A stretch of DNA of 64,000 bases from Kalaharituber pfeilii (taxonomy: Eukaryota > Ascomycota > Pezizomycetes > Pezizales > Pezizaceae). A model generated the notes under the pieces. That model did no database searches. It was not told where the DNA came from and was given only the letters and a program-made list of their open reading frames with translations. The first letter of the stretch is position 1. Each line of letters starts with the position of its first letter. Where the stretch lies: positions 1-64,000 of the forward strand of contig WHUZ01000097.1 in the NCBI GenBank assembly GCA_015179045.1. The letters run 5' to 3'. Made by a program: the position numbers and the translations under genes. Positions 21,541 through 31,891 of this stretch are shown here, piece after piece.

Positions 21541-22245
21541 GTTTTTTTTTTTTTTTTTTATATATCAATACTCGCATGCCGCCCTATGGGCTATGCGGAG
21601 GGTTTTGTTAAAAGGAAAAACAAGATCAACTAGATACATGTGGTACCCGCGGTGTTAGAGATCTACAGTAATGTCGGAGTGTCGGAGGTGTCGGATATCA
21701 GAGAGGTCCGTGATAAAGGGTGGTAAGGGCCCGAGAGCAACCTCATGCTCTATGTATATAGGTGTATTACTTTGGCTACTCTCTCTACGAAGGAACAACA
21801 ATCATCTCTTTCTACCCAAAGCTCAACACGCGGTAATCCTACGTGATGCAGGAGAAAAGAACAATAACGTCCGATCCAGTGTCAGGGAACGTCTTTTGCA
21901 TCTTCGTCCTCTGTTCCACTCGTACTGGCTCCATCTCCCACCTAGTCTCACCCGGTCTGCTTGCGTTGTGTCCTCCAAATACACTACTACCAAACTTGTC
22001 TTCTTGCCTTTCTCCCTCAATGCCGTCTCCTTGATGAGCCATCTGATCCCTGTTATCCTTCCTATGTCATTGTCGGCTTCCATCCATCTCCGAACATTCC
22101 CGAGATTCTTCCTCAGGGCTATTCGGTGGACTACGATGCCAGGCTTGGTGGTGGTGGCACCGGGGGTGGATGGGTGTGTCAGGGGTCTGGCTTTGGTCTG
22201 GGGTGTTTGAGGGGTTTGGGGTTTCGGCTTGAGTCTATTATGATT
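21541..22245 (-). mobile_element. 5'-truncated ORF1 element, tail class A
   Basis: T18, ATATATCAATA, class A hairpin with a GCGGAG change at its base (21575-21602), 3' UTR, ORF1 fragment. The 5' end is about 22245 where the Pro/Thr linker stops. No target duplication was found, so the limits are approximate. Confidence 0.65.
21823..22245 (-). pseudogene. ORF1 C-terminal fragment
   Basis: Minus-strand frame with linker KPKPQTPQTPQTK and the RRM-like module (PGIVVHRIALRKNLGNVRRW, TGIRWLIKET, KKTSLVVVYLED, VRLGGRW, YEWNRGRR). Three residues are missing between GGRW and QYEW compared with relatives. The normal stop is lost, so the frame runs on to 21823. Confidence 0.65.
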
Positions 22246-22359
22246 GTATGTCAAATAGAGCAATTTGAAGTTCAATGAGCTGCGGAAAAATCTCAATACC
22301 GCAACACCCTGCAAACTAACATCATGAGATACTTTCGGTATCCAAACCTCCTTCCAGCG

Positions 22360-22557
22360 ATGCAGGTCAAGCTCTCCACAGCTCTCACCGTGGTTACCCT
22401 CACTATCCTTTCCGCTGGCCATGTTACCACTGTACCCCAAATTACCGTAGCTGCACCCGCGAAGCGCGGGGAATTGGGGATATTATATATACATTTCGAC
22501 TTATCTTGCCCCGTAGTTAGTATTGATTATAGCCTCAAAATCTCTTGGATGACATGA
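22360..22557 (+). CDS. Candidate small secreted protein (66 codons)
   Basis: The frame from ATG 22360 starts MQVKLSTALTVVTLTILSAG, a good-looking signal peptide (basic residue, hydrophobic core, small residues), followed by VTTVPQITVAAPAKRG with a Kex2-like KR. The part after KR is short and unremarkable, so it may be a first exon only. A second ATG at 22324 in the same frame would spoil the signal. No relative is recognised, and it lies between repeats, so chance cannot be excluded. Confidence 0.3.
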   Translation: MQVKLSTALTVVTLTILSAGHVTTVPQITVAAPAKRGELGILYIHFDLSCPVVSIDYSLKISWMT

Positions 22558-22559
22558 AA

Positions 22560-23078
22560 CCCAGCCGAGCGATGGCAACGTCGAGATATGGCAACCAGGA
22601 TAGTCCTGGGCAGGAAATGGAGGGCTGCTTTGTGACAAGCAGAAACGGGAGCGCGTGCATGAAGGCACAAAGCTGGGCACGCTGCTAGTTCCTGTCGTGG
22701 TCGGTCGGTAGGTCCGCGCGTAGTCGGTCGGCCCAGCTGATGAAAAGTCCGGCTGCTCAGCAGAACCGCTCCCTGCCACATAGCTTCATGTCCATGCAAG
22801 GCCACACAAGCCAAACCGCCCGAGCCGCCCCCATCCAGCTACCCGTGGGCAATGCCACCAGACTAGGCCATGCCTACCACCGGACCCCGCATCCCCGTCC
22901 GCCCTACCAATGGGATCTCGTCCTCCGTTGGCCCCCCAGGCTCGACGACTCAGAGGCGCTCGTGCGTCCCACCAGGGATCACCGGCCGCTGAACCTGCAG
23001 CCCCCCCTCCCTCCCTCCTAGCATATGAACGGTTTATAGTGCACCCACCACGCGAACGCCCAATAGGAAGCGCAGCAA
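22560..23078. other. GC-rich stretch, nothing recognised
   Basis: Several overlapping short frames on both strands, none with motifs. Confidence 0.4.
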
Positions 23079-23090
23079 TCTGTCAATTTC

Positions 23091-23162
23091 TCCCTGCCAT
23101 AGGCCGGTATCCTGTATGCGGGGTTACGTAACCCCCCCACCAAAAAACAAAAAAACAGAAAT
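23091..23162 (+). mobile_element. Hairpin-only micro-retroposon, tail class C (72 bp)
   Basis: TCCCTGCCATAGGCCGG...CCTGTATGCGGGGTTACGTA then a degraded C/A tract in place of poly(A). Flanks TCTGTCAATTTC (23079-23090) and TCTGCCAATTTC (23163-23174) match at 11 of 12. Older than the others. Confidence 0.72.
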
Positions 23163-23174
23163 TCTGCCAATTTC

Positions 23175-24573
23175 AGGTGATGGCGTGTATCCAAGTCATG
23201 AGGACAGCCCATGCGCCGGACAGGATAATGATCCAATACCTGTCATTGTCAAGTCGCCTGCATTGCTCTTCTCACTCAAGCGGGGCATCATGGCCACAAA
23301 AGGTGTTTGGAATCTAGGCAACTGCGAACGCAGTTAGTTTTGCACGAGTCCTAAACACACATTGAAGCCCCTATGACCACTAGAAGTACCCTCATATGAG
23401 AACTTTATTATCTCAGATATGAAATCTGGGAAAGGTTGCGTTCCTGTACGTCTCAAGGTGGATTTCCGTTGTTTTCAATGAATCCCTAAATAAATCGTAG
23501 GGCCTATTCTCTGGGAAGTTTTGGCCGCCGCCCGCCGGGAGTACATTCCCCAACACGTGCTCCGCACACCAACTCAGGTCTCCATCGTCAACAGGCCTGA
23601 GTCCAGGGGAGATACCAGCCGCATAAATGCTGATATAGCATCTCAACACAAATCCACGATGAGGCGCTCAAAGTCTACTGCCGGACCAAGCACAAGTCCA
23701 CTTGGTACCAGGTCATCAATGCCGCCAGCCAACGAAGCCGGTTGAAATCGCGGTGTGTTGCTGGCGTCATGCGACCATGTAGGGTGCCCGAAAGACACAT
23801 CCACACAATTGAGGCACCAGAAGCGCAAAGCTTTTTTTCGAAAGGAAAAGGTAATGTTATGAGAACAGCTAGTTTCTATTCGACTTTTCAACTATTTTGA
23901 ACCAAGTTTCTCAACACATCGCTACTAAGCTCAGCTTCGATGAGCACTAGTGGAGTCGGCTTGAGAGAGTCAAAAACCTTTTGAAGCTAGGGCACTCGCA
24001 GTAGGGTATGAGTCTACGCTCGCGGCGACAGGTATATACCAGTATGGTAAATTGAAGCGGTGGCCTTATGCAGTCCGAGATCGGGCTGCAATCATTGGAG
24101 AGAGAAGCTGGAAGCACTGCCAAGCCAGGCTCTCCCCAAGTGCACTGGAGGCTTCCGGAGGGCAGGTTCTTGGAGTGGGATGCGTGCGCCGTCACCAACT
24201 ATACCTAGTTGCGGACTGAGAAGGGTGGAAATATGCGGAGGAGGAAGATCAGCAGAGAAGAGGTGTGCTGCACATGCGAGTAGGGGTGGAATGCATCAAG
24301 CAGGAGCGACACAACAGGAAGAAAGTGAGTGGGCAGGCGGTCTCCTGGCAGAGCTGGGAGGCCCTAGTGTATGCCACCACGTAGCGACACCAACCGGTAC
24401 ATTCTATTATGCAACCTGAGGGACAGTAAGAACTGGTCGGACTGTCCTTTGGGACTATCTGGAGATATCCTACTTGTTACCGTGTTGTGTGGCTCACACC
24501 GCAAACAAAGTGTGCACGGTTTCGCCGCTGCACCTTATTCACATAACCAACTCAACACTTGAGAACGGCACGG
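23175..24573. other. 1.4 kb without a recognisable gene or repeat
   Basis: Frames of 60-119 codons (for example 24060-24419) carry no motif. Nothing in it was linked to the surrounding repeats. Confidence 0.4.
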
Positions 24574-24584
24574 ATGGGCCGAAT

Positions 24585-24617
24585 AATCCCTGCCATAGGC
24601 TGGAAGCCTGTATGCGG

Positions 24618-24650
<33 letters not shown>
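24585..24650 (+). mobile_element. Hairpin-only micro-retroposon, tail class C (66 bp)
   Basis: Starts AATCCCTGCC, hairpin CATAGGCTGG AAGCCTGTATG, GCGGGGTT, about 29 A. Flanks ATGGGCCGAAT (24574-24584) and ATAGGCCGAAT (24651-24661) match at 10 of 11. Confidence 0.8.
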
Positions 24651-24909
24651 ATAGGCCGAATATCTTATGTTGTTTCATGGCACACAACCTAACCCTGCTG
24701 CGGCTCTTAGCAGCAGTGCTACGATGCCGCGTAGTTGATTTGTAGGATTTCTGAGTTACGCCGCCGCTCAGCACTTGCACTGGTGCACCACTAGGTGAGA
24801 CCCCCTGTCATACTAACGAATGAGAAGCTGGCCGGACGGAGATGAGCTATGCATCTTGCATGTGCTTCTCCCGTAGCAGTAATGTGATACGAACTACTAG
24901 TGGACGTGT

Positions 24910-24975
24910 TTTTTTTTTGTTTTTTTTTATATCACATGACTCCGCGTGCAGCTGTTCGCCATGGCAGGGCAGTGG
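24910..24975 (-). mobile_element. Hairpin-only micro-retroposon, tail class B (about 66 bp)
   Basis: T-runs broken by one G, ATATCACATGAC, CCGCGTGCAGCTGTTCGCC ATGGCAGGG. The target duplication is weak (AGTGGACG before, AGTGGAGG after). Confidence 0.65.
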
Positions 24976-25917
24976 AGGAGTAAAAATTGGTTGAGAACTC
25001 CATTGTGTGGGTGAAACTTAGATGCTATTGCAATTGGGCGACTCAGAAAAGGCAATCCACTCTACTGAAGACTTCTAAAAGCCATTGAGTGTACAGAGGT
25101 GTGGAAACTCAATCCAATGCATAGCAAATTTCTTCACGCCACTGCCATCGAATTACCAGTGCTTGCAGCCACCCGAGGAAGTGAGTCTTTCAAACCACTG
25201 TACAAGGTCTTCCATGCTTAATTGTCCTCAGTTAGAACGCCTTAAGTATACTCACTGAAACAGAGCTATTGGAGACTTTATCATTCGCAATAAGATTCGG
25301 AATAAAGAGACTACTTGAGACAGCAACTTCGAATTATACTACTATGTACCGATGTATATATGACAGGATTAAAATCGTGACTTTGGGCATCGAGAGCAGG
25401 AAAACTTATGCGAGACATCTATCTCAAATATGAGATATGACATGTCAAAGTCTTTTCATTGGTTACATCATTAAAATTTTTCTATCCTTCCCATCCTCAC
25501 GAAATAGACGGTGTGGACCGCTGGCATGAAATCGGCCCACTGAAGATTGGCCGGAGCGGTCAATAGTAGAATGAATGCCCCGGTTGATGGTGCGGATTCT
25601 GAAGTGACCTTGGCCAGTGGTCCCAGCCGTTTGGAATATTACACTATTGGCCCATGTTGCAATTACTATTTGTAGTTCCAATGTCTATGCACGTTGTGCA
25701 TAACTCATATGTATGTATCTCTTTCTATTATTGTCTTGCATGTAGTTCACGCCTCGAAGCCTGCTATACGAGGCTATGCATTCCGTGACTCCAGACCCCT
25801 TCCCTCATGTTACTGGTGCATCTCTTGCAATCCCCCACTCAGTATACTTTTTAGAAAACATGGCTTTGGGCTTCCAAAGAGATCCGCTATACCGTATCAT
25901 GACACTCATGACCGCTA
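24976..25917. other. 0.9 kb without a recognisable gene or repeat
   Basis: Frames at 25463-25681 (minus) and 25694-25964 (plus) lack motifs. Confidence 0.4.
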
Positions 25918-26045
25918 GTGCCAAGGCCTGCCCGGGAAGGGGATATCCACCCATAGACCTTTAAAGCTGCTAGTGACAATTCGGCCTGATCAACCTATAC
26001 CTACAGTCTGGCAATGAGACATGGGTCGGGCACGGATGTGTACTA
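25918..26045 (+). mobile_element. Decayed LTR fragment related to 8975-9401
   Basis: Shares, in inverse orientation, GGGGATATCCACC, GCTGCTAGTGAC, ATTCGGCCTGATCAACC and the following block with the solo LTR at 8975-9401. Both ends are eroded and no target duplication is visible. Confidence 0.65.
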
Positions 26046-26084
26046 GGATCTGACGGTATGGTCATCAGCCACTGGACGGACCTC

Positions 26085-26160
26085 TAGGAGCAACGCCACC
26101 GAATGGACCTCCAGGAGCAGAGCCACCGGATGGACCTCTAAATGAGGCGAGGCGGTGGCT
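26085..26160. repeat. Three imperfect copies of a 27-bp unit
   Basis: Units of the form GGACCTCYAGGAGCAACGCC ACCGAAT; the minus strand reads as a Gly/Pro/Ser repeat. Confidence 0.6.
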
Positions 26161-26184
26161 GAGGGATATCCTTAGATAGAACGT

Positions 26185-26243
26185 TTTTTTTTTGTTTGTT
26201 TTTGTCACATGACCCCGCATGCGGCTGTTCGCCATGGCAGGGC
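26185..26243 (-). mobile_element. Hairpin-only micro-retroposon, tail class B (59 bp)
   Basis: T/G-interrupted tail, GTCACATGAC, hairpin to GGCAGGGCA. Target duplication TAGATAGAACGT lies at 26173-26184 and 26244-26255 (12 bp, exact). Confidence 0.87.
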
Positions 26244-26255
26244 ATAGATAGAACG

Positions 26256-26835
26256 TCATGTTATCATAGCAAGTTAGACAATAGATGGAAGGCACGCAGG
26301 ATTAACTATAAGAAGGGCCAGCAAGAGCTGCCCTCTCAAAGGTCAAGCACCAAGCATTGTCCTAAGTTACACCCTCATATTTACTACATCATCGTAGAAA
26401 CCGTAACAGCCTGGACCCGACGCACCGGTCGGATACAAGGCCCTTTCAGATCAGGTTTCCGCTCTCTGATACCAGCCAACAAATTTGACATACAAGACAA
26501 CTTAATTCAACTTAATTCAACTTCACAGTACTAAGGTATTCTAACGTTTAAACATCCAGTTTTGGGGATCCGTTTGGAGAATGTATGTTCCATTTTTCCG
26601 TTTGCTATCACCACACCACCACAGGCTTTCTAATCCTGAATGATAGTAGTGTCACAGTTACCACAAAGTTCGCATCGGTACACTCTCGGGTTTACTTTGA
26701 GGAGCCGAGTGTAATAACAAACCTAAGAGACTGTGTAAGGGGATCCGCTTCAAGGAAGTATGCCTGCGACTTACCCCTGGGTGACTGACCTAGACCGTCA
26801 TATCTAACTTTACTCGAAAATGTCTAGTTGCTGAA
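26256..26835. other. Region upstream of the membrane-protein gene
   Basis: No frame with motifs. A direct repeat CAACTTAATT occurs near 26500-26522. It would contain the promoter of the gene at 26836; no clear TATA box was picked out. Confidence 0.4.
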
Positions 26836-28627
26836 ATGGATACTACGGGCTTCACGCGAGAGCATTATCATCTTGCCAAACTTTTCACAATGCCTAGTCC
26901 CTCCGGCGGGAAAAGTGCAATAGCCGTCCCTGCCAAAATGGAGCTGATGATTGTTTCGGCTTATACAATTCTCGTTGGTAGTACTTTCATGGCATGGTGG
27001 ATCATTATTGCTGTAACAATTTCCATAGTTGCATCAAGGAACTTCCGGAAATGTAAAGCCATCAAGCTTGCTGGAGCTTGCGCCATGACGGAGCCATTTC
27101 AAGCTGCCACTGTTGTAGTGGTGTTCTGCTATGATTTGGTTGTGAAAAGATACAGCCAACGCAAAACCGTTCGTACAACCCGACTGTACTCGCAGGATTC
27201 AATGACTCTGCCGGATACGCAATACTGGAGAGAGTTATTCACTGCTTTCACGATATTGCTTCTAGCATTTGGGATCATAGTCGGAGGAATTATCGGTGGA
27301 ATTTATCTTCCTAAAAAGCTTATCATTGGACAAGTGGCACCTGTGAATGACAGGATGGTGTTTACCGCACCTTTCAATTATGGTGGTGATGGTACCAATA
27401 GTAGTGACCCTTTTCGGGTTTTTGTTGTGGTTACCGCGAAGGGCATTGGACGGGCGGTCTCTACGATAGACTCTTCTGGGACGAATCTGGAATCAGAACT
27501 GGAAAAGATTGTGCATGTCGACAAGAAACCGACAAACAATGGACCTAATGGTCAGGACAATTACAACATTACGTATAGCTTTCGTGTCCACAGCTATGAT
27601 ATGGGCTTACAAAATCTACATGGTTTGTCTGTCAGCATTACAGGGAACTGTCACTTTGAGTATGGCTGGTATAAAGAGCAAGGTCATGGCAACGCAACTT
27701 CTCCACTCAGAGATGAGTATATTAGTACCGAGTTTGAGAACAAGATTATCGGGGTCGATGTACAACCCAACAAAGTTGAACCTTTGATACTTCAATACAA
27801 CTGGACTGGAAAAGGTGATTATTCAGAGGGTGTTCCCAAGTTGCCTTTTGCAATAGTACCAAGGACACAAGGGCGAAACTCAATGTCTTCAAGTCTAGAC
27901 CCTTGGTATCTCACGTCACAAAACCAGACTTCGTCACAAAACCAGACTTCGAAAGACTACATTGTACGTCGGGGAAGACCACCACTGCTTTGTACTGAGG
28001 AGCGTGCTTGGTATTATTGGGGGTCATATCTAGGACCAGACCTAGCAGTTTATGATCTGAAGAATTCTACCGCTGGAGAAGTGGAGCGAAAAAAAAAGAT
28101 GGGGTACAAATATTCCAGACATCCCCATTGGGATATGGACCCTCCTCAGTGATCTCTATCCTTGGGGAATCGTTAGCAGCATGTTTCAGTTGCATCAGGG
28201 CGACAAGTTAGAATCTAGTTGGCGCACTAACACTCTGTCCGGCAAGTGTCTTATCGACGGTGAAACTTCCTCAGCGTACAAGGATATAAAGCGTATGGCC
28301 TATGCTGGATACTTGAAATATCGGAATGTTGTGCGGGATGCAGCCCTGGCGTATGTGGGTGTCCAGGAGCTGAAACTATCCCCTCCTTATCCTAATGGCA
28401 TGCGAGGTAAGAACGACAATCCACTTCCTGGCGCAGGAGATTTCGTAGTCCCCAGCGACAAAGTCAGAACCCTCCGTCTCCAGGTCGTGGTTGCTATCCC
28501 AACATTCGCGGCTTTTTCGTGGGCTATAGTTGCAGTTGTTACATTCCAACAGCGGCGCAGGAGCAAAGACCGTTTGGTGTTCATGGGAATTAGGGACTCG
28601 GATCAGGAGCTTTTGCCGCTGCACTAG
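26836..28627 (+). CDS. Multi-pass membrane protein, host gene with a frameshift at an A9 run
   Basis: ATG 26836 opens 438 codons. At the run of nine A (28089-28097) the downstream frame differs by one, and the other frame continues through TLLSDLYPWGIVSSMFQLHQG to a stop at 28625, so gene length is about 595 codons. N-terminal hydrophobic spans lie near residues 35-66, 85-102 and 134-158 (TAFTILLLAFGIIVGGIIGGI), followed by an extracellular-looking domain with many NxS/T sites and one span near the C-terminus (VVVAIPTFAAFSWAIVAVVTF) with an RRRSKDR stop-transfer. The motif LIIGQVAPVNDRMVF and overall plan resemble large uncharacterised fungal membrane proteins; function unknown. No intron is obvious. 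The frameshift could be a pseudogene lesion or a homopolymer base-call error. Confidence 0.75.
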
Positions 28628-28727
28628 CCATTACTAGGGCATATGGAGGCTGCCGGGTTGACAAGCAGGCCAAATAGAGACAGTGGGTAGAGCACGAGGA
28701 CCTGGAACGGTTCTGTCAGTTTGGGTT

Positions 28728-28783
28728 TTTTTTTTTTTTTTATGTCACGTGACCCCGCATGCAGCTGTTCGCCATGGCAGGGC
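28728..28783 (-). mobile_element. Hairpin-only micro-retroposon, tail class B (56 bp)
   Basis: T-run, ATGTCACGTGAC, hairpin to GGCAGGGC. Target duplication GTCAGTTTGGGTT lies at 28715-28727 and 28784-28796 (13 bp, exact). About 100 bp after the membrane-protein stop codon. Confidence 0.88.
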
Positions 28784-28796
28784 GTCAGTTTGGGTT

Positions 28797-29995
28797 AAGA
28801 AAATTGGATTTCATCACTCTACTGTTGAGGGAAACGGATTGCTATTCCCTTACTTGCTTGAGTTTGCTGCCTTTTATGTGTTGACAGTATGAAGGGAACG
28901 CATGTTGAATGAATAGGTTTAAAGAGTTATAATGCAGGAATGGATGGACTTCCTGCTATTTAGCGGGTTTATTTTCTTTTTTTGTCTTACTTTTTTCCAC
29001 GCCCGAATATTGCCAATTCGACTAAGCGATGTCTATATTATGTTTGTAATTATGTTTGTAAATATAATTGCTCATATCGCCTACGTGCTATGAAGAGACA
29101 CTAAAGCCTCCGATGTGATGAAGGCTGAACAGCATCCACTTTTTCGCACGGGTACCGGTATCTAGAGCTGGCGGAACGAAGTCTCAAGGGCGCTCTCAAT
29201 GGTCAAATGTTAAGGGAAGGGTCGTAAAGGAAGAGTAATCAATTGTCTTGTCTGTGCATGTCCGGTCTGTCTGATCTATCCATATCTGCGTATCCACGTC
29301 TGTCCTGCTTGCTTGCATCGGCAAAAACAAAAATCGTCCTGAAGCGCCCGGGGTCCTGAAAACCCCACTCGTGCGCCGTGGATGCATTTCACCTCTTCTC
29401 AGCGCCATGTCGCGCTAAAAGTGAAGCTACCATCGCTGGCGTCATTTTGTACTACTGGTGGCCAATTGTGTCGGAGAAGCAACATGATACAATCAGCACG
29501 CCAAAATACCAAAATACATTTGAATTTAGATTCCAACTTGCCAAGTCGATTATTTCATAAAGAGCTGAATCATTAAGTTGCCGACTGAAAAATGCTATGA
29601 AATTGTACTGCGAAAGTGCGGTGCCATTGCGCTGCTGCCATTGCGCTGCCGCAAAAGTTCGTATGCTGCCATTGCACTGGGAACGTGCGCTGCCATTGCG
29701 CTGCATATCAGTTCAAAGGTCAAGTGCCGTGCCAAGAATCGAACTGACCTGTGCCTTGGCTGAAGTTGAAAGCTGTGGTCTCCAGCGATGGAGGTAACCA
29801 ACAGCGCCATGGAGAGGGGTAGAATTGAGGGCCCCAGTTCAACTCTCGAGTTGAGCAGGGGAAGAGGGTTGTCTGGCATCTCCCTGAGATAGACTATATT
29901 ACTTCAGTTTCATATAATTAAACTCTAGAAGAACTAGAGCAATCTGTTTTGATTTGGAGTAATTTTTGTCGTAGCTTCATCAGCAAAAAAAAAAA
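28797..29995. other. 1.2 kb without a gene; short TGCCATTGCGCTGC repeats
   Basis: The only structure seen is a cluster of TGCCATTGCGCTGC-like units at 29615-29710. Frames on both strands there are short and repeat-driven. Confidence 0.45.
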
Positions 29996-30134
29996 TTCCG
30001 CCGGGCGCAACCACCCCGCCCTGGGTGCGCCGATTTGCCCCGAGCACCCAAAGCACCCGGCGGATTGAAAAACTTGTATGGTGCTCAACATATAATCAAA
30101 CTACTTATCGTGCCCTATTGCGCCCGGTGGAACC
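29996..30134. repeat. Small inverted-repeat element (139 bp)
   Basis: TTCCGCCGGGCGCAA on the left and TTGCGCCCGGTGGAA on the right are inverted copies with one mismatch (14 of 15). GC-rich ends in AT-rich surroundings suggest a tiny MITE or a hairpin; no target duplication is clear. Confidence 0.4.
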
Positions 30135-30379
30135 AAAATCACTTTCCCCGCCCAGGGTATAATTGATGATAATTCTTAAAACCCGAGCATGCCTACTCTC
30201 ATAGTCGGCATAGGGACGTATACACAGGTAATGCCATTCACGCTGTAGATGCCATGTCATATGCAGTGAACAACTGATTATTTATTTCTAGCTATTTTGA
30301 TCTATATACTAGTGTTCATTATTCTACCATGTCATGCCATCATATATCGCCCTACCGATCTAGCTCTTTCATGTAAATA

Positions 30380-30604
30380 TAGCCCACATTGCCACAGCTC
30401 GCTATGATGCATCTCAAGCTAGCGGGAAGAGCTACAATTCAGCCCATAGTGCCATATCTCATGCCGTCGTAGCAGACCTGTCCTAACTACTGATCTCATG
30501 TTGCTGTCTCTGGCACCGTCAAAAGGATCCTGTCAAACCTGTTAAATTCAGCTCATGTTGTCATATCTCGCGCCGTTGAGAGGGTCCTACCATACCTGTT
30601 AACA
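30380..30604 (-). repeat. Degenerate block of the 57-bp satellite, inverted
   Basis: Units such as CAGCTCATGTTGTCATATCT followed by CGCGCCGTTGAGAGGGTCC and TACCATACCTGTTAA match the reverse complement of the satellite at 34040-36470. The block continues to about 31200 beyond the insertion at 30605-31141. Confidence 0.7.
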
Positions 30605-31012
30605 CCGGCTTCGGCGCCAGCCCCAGCCGAAACACTTACACCAAACCCCGAACCAACACCCACACCCGCCCCTACCCCCGCCCCCACTGCCGCACCACCA
30701 CGCCCCAGCAATCAGACCCCACGCACCACCCGAACCTCCCCTCGTTTCACGCAGGGCATCGTCATACATGGCGTTGCACTAAGGAAAGACTTGGAGAAGG
30801 TTAGGAAGTGGTTGGAAGAAGACAACATGGAGTTAGATAAGAATACAACGGGCATAAGATGGCTGCGGAGGAAGCAGACACTAGAGGAGGAAGGGAAGAA
30901 GGCAAGCTCCGTCGTGGTATACACAAAGACAAGGGTGGAGACTGGGAAAGTCAGACTCGGGGGGAAGTGGCTGAGATCGGAGAAGTACGAGCCAAACAGG
31001 AAAAGGGAATAG
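30605..31012 (+). pseudogene. ORF1 C-terminal half, open but truncated
   Basis: The frame is open from the insertion point: Pro/Ala/Thr linker, then QGIVIHGVALRKDLEKVRKW, TGIRWLRRKQTL, KKASSVVVYTKT, VRLGGKWLRSEKY and a stop at 31010. Without a start it is an insertion-truncated copy, but its frame is undamaged over 135 codons. Confidence 0.75.
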
Positions 31013-31141
31013 ATAGGCTCGGACCCCGGTCCAAATACCTGTACTTAGTGCGTTTTTCCTTAGTTAGTTAGTCTTTATATATATACCTCGCCATAGCCCA
31101 TAGGGCGGCACGCGAGTAATGAAATATAAAAAAAAAAAAAT
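30605..31141 (+). mobile_element. 5'-truncated ORF1 element, tail class A (537 bp)
   Basis: Target duplication ATACCTGTTAACA lies at 30592-30604 and 31142-31154 (13 bp, exact). ORF1 fragment, short 3' UTR with TTAGTTAGTTAG, hairpin CTCGCC...GCGAG, TAATGAAATAT, poly(A). It sits inside the inverted satellite block. Confidence 0.88.
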
Positions 31142-31321
31142 ATACCTGTTAACAGAGCTCATTCTGCACATATCCGGCCTGCCAAACCTGTAAACAACAC
31201 GTTCTTAGCGCGTAAGCAGTGTCAACCGACACTCTGGAAGTGTACTGATCAACAGGCCATCACGCCCATATTATACTAGTGGAGTTGCCAGCCGACCCCT
31301 GTGAGTAACAACCAGTGGCTG

Positions 31322-31405
31322 TAGTGGCCGACCCAATAAGCGGCCCGATAAGCAGGCCAATTAGCAGCCTAATGAGCGGCCTAATGAGTGGCCCCACCGA
31401 GTAGC
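31322..31405. repeat. 12-bp tandem repeat, about six copies
   Basis: Units of the form CCYAATRAGCGG with small variations. Confidence 0.6.
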
Positions 31406-31891
31406 CTTTGCAATGGCGTAAACTTCGTGTCAATTGAGCAATGTCCTAAGAGGGCATCTTAGGCATGCTGTGATATTGCCAGATTGAGATAATGGACCAC
31501 TCCGAAGATAGTGGGCATATCGGGCGTATTAAGGTCATTGAGCGCGCGCATGAGATATTGGGTATCTCCAGCATGTTGAGCGCGCACATGAGCATGCATG
31601 ACGGATTCCACAGTTGTCGGCATCCCAATTTTACTTATTATACTCAATAGAGTGAGAAGTGCGCGCTCAACATACTCAACATGTCCAATATGCCCAAGGT
31701 GCCCAATCTCTCATGTATGAACAGTTTTTTTTTCTTTTTTTTTCTTCATATCATTAATCGCTTGCCGCCCTACGGGCTATGGCGATGTCTTAAGTACATA
31801 ACAATGCGCGAAAATAACATAATCAGAACTGAAAAGGCTCTAACGGAAATAACAGCTTCTCGTCACTCCCCGAGCATATCTACCAACTTCC

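Noticed and set aside
21541..22300. Target duplication for the ORF1 copy on the minus strand
   Set aside because: No flank match to CATCCTTCAGG was found near the expected 5' end, so the border is left approximate.
28089..28097. Programmed frameshifting in the membrane-protein gene
   Set aside because: An A9 run alone without a proper heptamer or downstream structure is better explained by an indel or sequencing error.
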